Assembly: GCA_015179025.1 (NCBI GenBank) | Contig: WHUX01000198.1 | Span: 1-64,000, forward strand | Direction: 5' to 3' | Source of the DNA: Terfezia claveryi | Taxonomy: Eukaryota > Ascomycota > Pezizomycetes > Pezizales > Pezizaceae | Length of the DNA stretch: 64,000 nt | In this document: piece after piece, positions 44,015-53,820 of the stretch | How the letters are laid out: every line of letters begins with the position of its first letter | How positions within the stretch are numbered: position 1 is the first letter of the stretch | Program-made: the position numbers and the translations under genes | The notes under the pieces: model-generated | The model's database searches: none | The model's input: the letters and a program-made list of their open reading frames with translations, nothing else | What the model was told of the DNA's origin: nothing

Positions 44015-45254
44015 ACCATCTCATCCGGTTTCTGGTCCTGCAGTTTCTAGTCCTGCAGTTTCTGGTCCTGCAGTTTCTAGTCCGGCAGTTTCTGGTCCTA
44101 CAGTTTCTGGTCCTGCAGTTGCTGGTCCTGCCTATCTCAATCCTGGACAGTTTATACAAGAAATAGATTCCTTAACTATTGCCCAATTTTTACGTTAATT
44201 AGCAACAGATCCAGCAAATTCTTTCAATATTCATCCACATGTTGTTGCTTTTAGAAGTGAGGCTAGCAAGTAAAGCCATATCGCAAGACAGACAATACCT
44301 GCAATAGTAGCAGAATATACTGAATGTGATTGTATTCAAGCCCTTAAGGGATCGATAAGAGCTGCGGGAACTATTGTGTGGATATCAGGAAGCCAATTTC
44401 ATATTGGTGATAAGGGAGGAAGTGAGCTATGGCATGCATATATTGTGGTTTATTGTAATAGAGAAATTATTATAATTGATCCTGAGTATCTTGGTGATGA
44501 AGGCAGGAAAAGAAGAGTTTATGAGTTCCAGGGGTTGGGTTTGGTGACAGTGCTCCTGCCGTACATATATACAAGCAAAAAAAAAGTTGTCACTGGTGTT
44601 ACAACCGTCCTTTCCTAGCCAGGTTTGAGAGTCAGACGGGATTCCATCCGACTCTCGTTATTGTTGATTGATATCGTTATTATCTCTGTTCCCGAGATAG
44701 GGGGTCTCGGGAACCTTATTCCTTCCGGTGGCCTTGGCCAGGAAGGAAGCCTGTATATATAGCTTGCTCTCTCCACCCTCTAGTTGGATTCCCATCCAAC
44801 GTCTTGTATATCCAATTCAGGACCTTGCCTCTCCCAGTGCTTGTGCACCTCCCTTGTGCACCCCCCCTTGTCTCGTGAACCACTGTGCAGCACAGCTGCC
44901 TCCCTCCGACACACGCGGCAACTGCCTCCGCGTGTCTTGTGCCCCTTGCCCCCTGCCTCTCTCGCCCTCGCCCTTGCCCCCGTCCTAGCCTTTTCCCCTA
45001 GTCACACACGTAGTGTTCCTACGTGTGTGTTACCCTAGCCTTGCCCTTGCCCCGGCGTACCCCTTGGTCGCCTTGTCCCCAGAGCCCTCGTTACAACTGG
45101 GACAACTCGTGGCTGGGGAAGACCTATTGACCACGTTCGAATTGGAAGTACCGGGTTTGGAATGCCTGAGCAACTAAAGTGCACCGAAATGAGTGGCAGG
45201 TGGCTGGAAAACTTTGTGCAAGCAGGTTGTCCTATAGGTTGGTTTGATAATTAG
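44015..45254 (+). pseudogene. unknown gene split by a solo LTR
   Basis: Excluding the solo LTR and one ACTGG copy gives one plus-strand frame across the junction (GVTTVLS in the LTR is spurious), ending at TAG 45252-45254. The N-terminal part holds eight 5-residue repeats (VSGPA/VSSPA) from a 15-bp tandem repeat at 44027-44130. The middle has ISGSQFHIGDKGGSELWHAY and REIIIIDPEYLGD; the end has RWLENFVQAGCPIGWFDN. Two in-frame stops (near 44200 and 44273) are likely CAA/CAG changes. The His in LWHAY and the Asp in IIDPEY could be a protease-like His/Asp pair, but I do not recognise the family. A remnant of its 3' end is in the left arm of the inverted repeat. An intron may precede 44012 (ATATAG). 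Confidence 0.5.
44597..45095 (+). repeat. solo LTR of the A/C family
   Basis: 499 bp from TGTTACAACCGTCC to CCCTCGTTACA, in the opposite orientation to A-C. Flanked by a perfect 5-bp duplication ACTGG (44592-44596 and 45096-45100). No internal sequence, so it arose by LTR-LTR recombination. Confidence 0.93.
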
Positions 45255-46108
45255 GAGGAGGTGAAGATGAAGTAAGAGATGGATGTGAGGCTGTATATAG
45301 AGCATGTATAACAAGAATGTTATGAATAGTTTATAGATATGATATATATAATACCTGTAAAAGGAATGATAAGTTCTGATATGAATAAAAACAGGGGAGT
45401 TGTATTTTGCTGCTCCTCGTGAGCTGAATTCAACTGCATGGGAGCTAAGTTGAGCAGCTCGTGTAACCCATATTGAGCTGAAAGGCAGCTGAATTTTGAG
45501 GGTCAGTGGAGCAAATTACAGTAATCTCGAGATAGAGAATTTGGCATTACTTAGACAATTATGCATTAGGAAAGTCAAGATACTCAGCTTTATATGGCAG
45601 ATGTATACTTAGTATCCTAATCACATGATCAAATGATACCACACTAGAGTGAACTTAGGGACTAGTATAGTATAGTTTGCTCATATGACTTCTAAATTGG
45701 GCAATATACGGACAGTATTATATCATACTAAGTGGGATAAACTTCACCAGACTACACTCCTCTATCCTGCATCTCCAATCGGTACCAAAACTCTACTTGA
45801 TCAATTGTTTATTATTCTGACTACTTTCTAGTAAACAATATAAGTCAAGATTTATGCATACAATAGTACTGGATAAAATGAAACTATACCTACATATATA
45901 GGGTATACTTTCATATATGCATATAATAGTTCTATATCAACAGAAATTAAAGAAAATACTCTCAAATCTTTTTTTTTTTGGGGGGCCTAATATAGAAGTT
46001 GAAAATATACAAAAAAAGAACTATACCTACAAACCTCTCTAAGAAACTCACTTACAATTTAATTCCTTTAACACATATATCCAAACATTTATCCTACCCT
46101 TCCTAACT
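45255..46108. other. AT-rich stretch, inverted-repeat tip
   Basis: No gene. 45790-46073 is the outer part of the right arm, with a poly-T/poly-G tract near 45970. Between 46074 and 46108 the sequence passes into the tail of the next pseudogene. Confidence 0.4.
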
Positions 46109-48843
46109 CTAAGAATCCTCAATTTCCTCATCAAATACCTCTAAATCATAATTGTCCCCACTTCCATCCCATCAAGTATTAGAATTTCCTCACTTTCCAA
46201 CTCTTTATGATAAAAAAAGAAGCCTCCTGAAATGCTTCCTTCTTCAAACCAACAAACTCTGCAAATCTCTTCATTAATTCTATTACCAATTTCCTTCTAA
46301 TATCAGTAACCCATTCCTTTGCTTGTACATCATCACTACTAAACAAAATACTCAACTCCTTATTGATTGAAATTCCTTCCCATCTACATCTGCCTACCAA
46401 CGCATTGCTGATGGCACAAGTGGTAGACAGGCCAAGTTTAGGAAGTAGCACATCAACTTGACCTCTATATATACCTACAGTCCTTCCAGATGCTTGCTTG
46501 TAAGGGGGAGCAAAGTCTCTGTGATAACCAGAAAGTTGTGACCAAGTCTCTACTCCAGGCATATCTAAAGTCTCATGATCTTTGGCAATTCTAGTAAACA
46601 ATAGATATACCACCCGGCGAGGAAAATTGCCACTGGCTGTAGACCCATAGATTATTTCACCCCTAGTCAACCTTATTCCACCTCTAGGGCATGGGGTTGG
46701 TTCTGGCTTTCCCTATTCCAGAGCATCCTCAGGGAGATAAATCCCGTTAATATTAGTATTCCCTATTTGTGCTCCTCTTGCTATTCCCCTATCCAAGACT
46801 TGCTCCCATCAGGCATATAAATGCTTATGCATTCCTTTAATTACAATTGTGCATCTATCCGCTTCCTCATCATTTAGGCTCATGCTTCCTTATACTAGAG
46901 GAACCGGTATTTTCCCTTGATAGTAAAAATAATCCACATTGCAGTCTAGGTACAGAAACCCAGTTGATTCCCCCTTCTATACATCTTTGGTATAATATGG
47001 TACAGAAATTAGCCAGTAGTTGTTGTCAGGCTTAGCAGCTACTGTCAGAGCATAATATATGGGATCCATCAGCACAGCCTATTATATTAAAGTATAATAC
47101 ATGTTCCTTAGCTACCTCCATCTAGAATTCCCATCCCCTCTAGGAAATAATACAAGTTATAGGCATTAAATTCTGATTTGACTACTGTCATAACTTCTGG
47201 ATCTTTGGTAAGATAATCAAATATCCTAGCAATTATGACTGTACTCTTCTGTTGGAATTCTTGCCATGCTGCTGTACTAGCAAATCAGGAGAATATTGCT
47301 TGTGGATCGACTAGAAATTCGAAGTGGTTTGGAGGCCAAATCGATTATGGCAGAGAGATGGTGGATGGATTCTTTGCGGGCATTAACATGAAACCAGGCC
47401 CAATATTTTACTTGAATTTTAGTAAACTGGGAAGCAGATATTTCCACTGTACCAATATAACTATGGGAATAAACAAAATTCAATTAGTATCCAAAGCTAT
47501 AAAAGAGAAAGCTTTACTTACTTAAGTCAGCTAACCAGTTGCTGTTTTGTAATGCCTCCTTTGGAGTTCAACAACTTGAAACCTCTAGATGCTAGATAGC
47601 AGAGGTGGTTGAAGCAAAGTCCTTAAGTCTAGACCTCTTACTCTTTCCAACATTTTCCAACTCTTGCTATATACTATCTCACTAGGCAATTTGTCTATTT
47701 CTCCAGCCAATACTTTTGCAAATGTATACATTGGCAATCTTTAGATGCCACATCAGATAATAGCAGGTCTTGCATATTTGTTCTTTTCTCTTTTTCTACC
47801 AGCAACTCTTCCTCTCCTGCTCCGCCACCCCCCCCCCCTACCTGCTCCACAATAGTTTCTAATATTTCTCCACTTCCTTCATCATCAGTTTCTGTAATTC
47901 TTTGTTCCAACTCCATATCATTACCATGGATACTGCCTTCAGAATCTGGGAATCTGTCACCTAATCTCCTGAAATTTCTGCTATGCCTTGCCGTTCCATG
48001 TCCAGAATGTTTGATATCTGTTGATCATTCTCATATGCAGTACCTTAGTAGGAGCTCTAGTAGCTGATACTTGAATCTGAATAAAAGGATTTGATCTAGG
48101 ATCAGAGGGGTAGGCAGAGAGTAGTAAATTACTGATAGGGAAATCCAATAATCTACACATACTGGGAACTTGTGGATACTGTTGAAGAGGAGTGGAATTT
48201 TGATTTTGCGGAGGAGAAAAAGGCCCAGAAGAAGGTAGAAAACTAGCTAATCCTATATATACAACTGTAATATTAGTACTAATAGATAAGATTAGGTAGG
48301 ACTAAAAAGAAAACTTGATACATACTGATGATTATAAATAGCTTTGGCATATTTTGCCTATCTTGATAGCTGAGTTGTAGAGAAGTAATATCAACAAGCA
48401 ATAGTTTTTGACTACTGGCATGACCACTCTTAGATCTAGCTACTCTAGAATTAATACATTCCTGTAAAAGATCCTTCACCTCTCCTACCGGTACCAAATT
48501 AGAGAGCTGAAACAATGCAGCCTACAGACTGTAGGCTACCTTTATAGGCAGGATATTTTCTAAAACCTTGTCTGCCGGATAACTCCAATTTCCATAAATC
48601 AATTCAGTATAGGATCTAATTCTTTTCTGTATAGACCTTTTCTTCTTTTCTAGGATTGGCTCAATAAATTCAGTGAACCCAATAGCTTTCTTGAATTCCT
48701 CCAATGTGTAGAACTATTCTTTCCATAGATCATTTTCCAACAATAATGCTCAGCCTTTCTCAGTTAAATCCATGAGCTGCTCATCTATTTCCACATTAGT
48801 AGTTAGGAGATTATATAGGTATTCCAATTTCTCCAAAAGTGCC
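46109..48843 (-). pseudogene. decayed large gene, possibly TET/JBP-like dioxygenase
   Basis: Minus-strand coding pieces from an ATG at 48843 (MALLEKLEYLYNLLT) to an acidic tail (NYDLEVFDEEIEDS, stop 46111-46109). The N-terminal part has FTEFIEPILEKKKRSIQKRI and a region rich in Glu/Gly. The C-terminal half reads GFLYLDCNVDYF, GSMSLNDEEADRCTIVIKG, MHKH, PCPRGGIRLTRGEIIYGS and PRRVVYLLF. The order resembles an Fe(II)/2-oxoglutarate dioxygenase of the fungal TET/JBP group: an HxD site, about 100 residues, a distal His, then Arg. If so, both ligand His are Tyr here (YLD, IIYGS), each a C to T change. Many stops are TAG/TAA at Gln or Trp. The family call is inference; the pseudogene state is certain. 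Confidence 0.42.
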
Positions 48844-48977
48844 ATAGAAAACAATGATAGCTAAAGTATTAGCATCACTAGCATCACCAGCATCAACAGA
48901 AGGCTGTTGAGTATAGTTGATGATTAGGCTAAAAGGGATCATTTTAATAGTATATGGATAATAGATATAAAGTAGCT

Positions 48978-50769
48978 ACCCTTACAAGCCTACTAGTGAG
49001 TAGCCACCATCTAGTGCACACCCCTGCAATAGCGTCTGTAGCTATAACTCATGATATATCAGGAGCCTAGTGATTCTGGCTAAATGCATATCTATAGAAA
49101 CGAGTACGCTTTACAATGTGGTTATGCTCATATCCCACCAAAATTAAGTAAAGACCCAATATCCTCCCCTTCCAATATGGCCTCCCTGAAGACCCACCCC
49201 CACCCCCTCAACTACCCGTATAGGCCAAGTACCCAGTGGGTGAGCCAATGACAACTAGAAGGTTATTTGCTGGTATCTATATTCATTTCAAAACAGCCTC
49301 TAGGTCAGCAGCCTTGAATATGATGGAATGGTATGCAATTAAAAAAAACCCAAAATAAGCTATTTTAAGAATTTACTAAATTTGCTCTTTCTATGCTATC
49401 CTGGACCCTAGTCTTTCCCTCTTCTATAACCACTACTCCGCAGCATTGTCAATTTCTACGGAGAGGCCTCTAATAGCTCTAAAAGCTCCAATACTCCCTC
49501 TTTGGCCTTCATGGGTTGCTTGTAATTGGGGGTTTCTAAGGTTATTGCAACCCCCTCATTTTAACTATTTGTTCCCCATTATCGATATTTCCCAATATCT
49601 AAGTACCCACCAGTAGGTGAGCATAGTTTGATTAATCGAGCATTAGTCTAACGTCAGTCTGATGTGCCTGACCGACTATCTAGCTAGTATCCACTATAGC
49701 GTCCTTGTTTCAACCAGACTATATAGGGAGCTCCCAATCTTGCGTCCAACCTAGTGTCTAGCCTAGTGCCAACCTATATACTGAGCATTTAACTCAGTGC
49801 TCTACCAACTGTTCTGCGTTGGTATTGGTAATGCTTTAGTACCCTCGTAGAGGTCTCTAATACTAGTAGTTCTGGAACTCCAATACCCCCCCCTAATTCG
49901 AGGCTCCAATAGCCACTTTTATTACCTTTCTCGAGGCATTTTTAAAGCTCTGGAGGAGAGTTCCGATCAGGCAGATCTAGGAATGAGACTAGATCTAAGA
50001 GGGCATAAATAAGGTGTATTTGATTAATTGGATAATAGCTCTCGGAATTGCTTATTTGGGAGATTAGTACCCTAAATTGAAGCCATTGTTACTATTTTGC
50101 ACGCTCAACCTTCAGTGATAGAAGTAGATGCTAGGCATAGGTCTCCTAGTTGTTATAGGCCTATTTGTACAATATTTGGTATATAGGTAGAGAGAGTAGC
50201 TGTTAGGAGGATAGTTCTTAAAGGGAGGTAGTATTGGAGCTATTGGAGCTTTTAGATCGATTGAAGACCTCTCCGTAGTGATTGAGAATGCTGTAGAGGG
50301 GCAGGTTGTAGAATGGGAAGGTGGAGAGTTCAGACTAACATATATAAAGTAAGTTAGTTAATTCTGAAAATAGTTTATTTTGTAGCGCTGTTGTAGATTG
50401 TATAAATTTTGATCATATTGGTGGCTGCTGCCTTAGAGGCTGTTATAACATAAATATAGATACCAGAAAATGGCCTTCTAGTCGTCATAGGCTCACCCGC
50501 TGGGTACCTGGCCTATACGAGTGGTTGAGAGGGTGGGGGTGGGTCTTTGGGAAGGTCATGTTGGAAAGGGGAATATTGGGTCTTCAGTTGATCTTGGTGG
50601 GATGTGAGCATAACCATGTTGTAGAGCATACTCATTTTCATAGATATGTATTTAGTCAGAATCACTATGCTCATGATATCACATGAGTTGTAGCTGAAGA
50701 TGCTGTTGCAGGGGGTTTTACAGGAGTGTGTACTAGATGGTGGCTGCTTACTAGTAGGCTTGCAAGGGT
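48978..50769. mobile_element. long-inverted-repeat element, related to G
   Basis: Ends CCCTTACAAGCCTACTAGT and, reversed, CCCTTGCAAGCCTACTAGT, with TA outside each end. Arms run about 500 bp with small indels (for example GGTGAGCC and TGGTATCTATATTCAT blocks). The inner halves share motifs with element G (TATCTATATTCAT, AGAAGG, GGCTCACC), so both belong to one superfamily, by the TA probably Tc1/mariner-like. No coding capacity seen; the centre holds a tRNA-like stretch. Confidence 0.7.
49771..49820 (-). other. tRNA-like fragment (D arm and anticodon arm)
   Basis: On the minus strand, CAGTTGGTAGAGC resembles a tRNA D arm. It is followed by CTGAG-TTAAATG-CTCAG, a 5-bp stem with a 7-nt loop (anticodon position AAA). 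No T arm (GGTTCGA) or clear acceptor pairing follows, so it is not a working tRNA. Confidence 0.35.
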
Positions 50770-51264
50770 ATATACTGTGTTAGCACTAAGACATCTACTT
50801 AAATAGAATATTAAGGATGAAATAACTATATTAGATAGTTGTTTTCTGTAGGTAGAATAGTATAGATAATATAGGAAGTTGGGAACAGGTAAGTAGTGGT
50901 GGCTAATAATTCAGATGACGTTAAAAGATTAAAAGGAGGGGGTAAAACTTAGAATGCTTACTCATCCTATTAGGATAACATAATCGAAAAATAAGCTAGC
51001 AGTAGTTAATTCTAAAACTACATAATAGTTACTGCAGTTATATAATATCTAGGCACTGCCTTGGCAACTTGGCCTTCACAGTGATTGGCCAGTGTCATCA
51101 CACAACTTTCATGCAACTTAGAACTCATTACCGTATTCGAGAGTATAGTAATGAGTACTATGGTAACAAGTACTAGTTTGCATGAAAGTTGCGTGATACA
51201 ACCATTGCCTAGCCAAATACCTAGCGAACAGCTAAATACTTAGCCAATAGCCAAATACTTACCC
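50770..51264. other. AT-rich stretch with one small MITE
   Basis: No gene seen. The only structured part is the inverted-repeat element at 51097-51197. Confidence 0.4.
51097..51197. mobile_element. 101-bp inverted-repeat mini-element
   Basis: The termini ATCACACAACTTTCATGCAA and, reversed, ATCACGCAACTTTCATGCAA differ at one of 20 positions. The centre carries a second inner inverted repeat (CTCATTAC/GTAATGAG). No coding capacity. Confidence 0.65.
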
Positions 51265-51748
51265 TATTAAATAGTTAAATAGGTATTGGAGTGTTTTACC
51301 TAGCTGGCCAACCCATACATTAGGGTGTTTTGCCTAGCTAGCTAACTCATATATTGGAGTATTTTGCCTAGCTAGCCAACTCATATATTGGAGTGTTTTG
51401 CCTAGCTGGTGATATCATATATTGAGGTGTTTTACCAAGTCATATAGTGGGGTGTTTTGCCTAGCTAGCAAACTCATATATTAGAGTATTTTACCTAGCT
51501 GGCCAACTCATATATTATGGTGTTTTGCCTTGCTAGCTAACTTATATATTGGGGTCATTTGCCTAGCTGGCCAACTCATATATTGGGGTGTTTTGCCAAC
51601 TCATATATTGGGGTGTTTTACCTGGCTGGCCAACTCATATATAGGGGCATTTTACCTTGCTGGTGAACTCATATATAGAGGTGTTTTGCCAAGCTCATGA
51701 ACTCACATACATAGGTATTTTGCATAGCTCACAAACTCATATATACAG
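51265..51748 (-). repeat. 34-bp satellite array
   Basis: About 13 units of AACTCATATATTGGGGTGTT plus TTGCCTAGCTGGCC. Directly joined to the 57-bp array on its right, the same order as at 27088-32375 but reversed. Confidence 0.85.
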
Positions 51749-53586
51749 AGTTACCTTAATATTCTGTTGTTTTTCCAGTAATTATTCCTTGCCTTGCAGC
51801 TAGTGAGTTTCCCATATATTCAGTTGTTTTGCCAGCAATTATCCCTTGCACTGCAGCTAGTGGGTTTCTCATATATTCACCATTTTTCTCAGGGATTATC
51901 CCTTGCCCTGCAGTTAGCGAGTTTCTCATATATTCACCTGTTTTACTACCGATTATCCCTTGTTCTGCAGTTAGCGAGTTTCTGATATATTTACCTGTTT
52001 TCCCAGCGATTATCCCTTGCCCTGCAGCTAGGGAGTTACCCTGATTTTCTATTGTTTTCTTAGTGATAATCCCTTGCCCGGCAGCTAGGGAGTTACCCTG
52101 ATATTCTGTGGTTTTTCTAGTGATTATCCCTTGCCCTGCAGCTAGTGAGTTTCTCATATATTCACCTTTTTTCTCAGGGATTATCCCTTGACCTGCAGCT
52201 AGCGAGTTTCTCATATATTCACCTGTTTTGCCACCGATTGTCCCTTGCCCTGCAGTTAGCAAGTTTCTCATATATTCACCTGTTTTCCCAGCAATTATCC
52301 CTTGCCCTGCAGCTAGGGAATTACCTTGATATTCTGTTGTTTTCCCAGCGATTATCCCTTGCCCTGCAGGTAGGGAGTTACCCTGATATTTTGTTGTTTT
52401 CCTAGTGATTATCCCTTGCCCTTCAGCTAGCAAGTTTCTCATATATTCAGCTGATTTACCTTGCCCGGCAGCTAGCGAGTTATCCTGATATTCTGTTGTT
52501 TGCCAGCGATTATCCCTTGCCTTACAGCTAGTGAGTTTCTCATATATTCACCTATTTTGCCTTACTCGGCAGCTAGTGAGTTTCTCATATATTCACCTGT
52601 TTTGCCTTGCCTTGCAGCTAGCAAGTTTCTCATATATTCATCTGTTTTGCCTTGCCCGGCAGCTAGTGAGTTACCGTGATATTCTGTTGTTTTGCCAGTG
52701 ATTATCCCTTGCCCTACAGCTAGCGAGTTTCTTATATATTCAGCTGATTTCCCAGTGATTATACCTTGCCCGGCTGCTAGCGAGTTTCTCATATATTCAC
52801 CTGTTTTCCCAGTGATTATCCCTTGACCTGCAGCTAGCGAGTTTCTTATATATTCATCTGTTTTGCCACCGATTGTCCCTTGCCCTGCAGTTAGCAAGTT
52901 TCTCATATATTCACCTGTTTTCCCAGCAATTATCCCTTGCCCTGCAGCTAGGGAATTACCTTGATATTCTGTTGTTTTCCCAGCGATTATCCCTTGCCCT
53001 GCAGGTAGGGAGTTACCCTGATATTTTGTTGTTTTCCTAGTGATTATCCCTTGCCCTCCAGCTAGCAAGTTTCTCATATATTCAGCTGATTTACCTTGCC
53101 CGGCAGCTAGCGAGTTATCCTGATATTCTGTTGTTTGCCAGCGATTATCCCTTGCCTTACAGCTAGTGAGTTTCTCATATATTCACCTATTTTGCCTTAC
53201 TCGGCAGCTAGTGAGTTTCTCATATATTCACCTGTTTTGCCTTGCCTTGCAGCTAGCAAGTTTCTCATATATTCATCTGTTTTGCCTTGCCCGGCAGCTA
53301 GTGAGTTACCGTGATATTCTGTTGTTTTGCCAGTGATTATCCCTTGCCCTACAGCTAGCGAGTTTCTTACATATTCAGCTGATTTCCCAGTGATTATACC
53401 TTGTCCGGCTGCTAGCGAGTTTCTCATATATTTACCTGTTTTTCCAGTGATTATCCCTTGATCTGCAGCTAGCGAGTTTCTCATATATTCACCTGTTTTC
53501 CCAGTGATTATCCCTTGCTCTGCAGCTAGCGAGTTACCCTAATATTCTATTGTTTTTTTGCCAGCAATTATTCCTTAACCTGCATC
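51749..53586 (-). repeat. 57-bp satellite array, block 3
   Basis: About 33 units of the block 1 family, same strand as block 1. A segmental duplication with an offset of 635 bp (52231 to 52866) carries identical runs of unit variants; a missing T near 52500 explains why 635 and not 636. The right edge is the hAT element. Confidence 0.92.
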
Positions 53587-53820
53587 TAGGCCTGGGCAGG
53601 AGATGAGACGTCTCAAGACACTTAGGCCAAAGTCTTGAGACAGTCTCGAGACTTTGTATGAAAATTTTTCAGTGGCTGCAAAAGTTTATTGGTTGTGGAA
53701 ATCCAAGTTCAAGTACTATTTTATATTCTGGTTGAACTATTTTAGTGTTATTCTCGCTACTAGAGGCAGGTAACTTAAAGTTCTCCTTCTTCTCTGCTCT
53801 ATCTACACATTCCTTAACTA

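Larger units (their letters stand above)
42285..46073. repeat. right arm of the large inverted repeat
   Basis: Mirror of 32429-34385 but longer, since it keeps the unknown gene (44015-45254). Outer tip ATTCCTTTAACA at 46062-46073. The segments 42285-43560, 45215-45290 and 45790-46073 are the parts matched in the left arm. Confidence 0.75.

Noticed and set aside
49771..49820. Functional tRNA gene
   Set aside because: No T arm, no acceptor pairing; only D- and anticodon-like arms.
51756..52442. 228-codon frame with a repeat of 19 residues
   Set aside because: Same satellite effect; it ends where a single T is lost. Kept only as a question in the findings.
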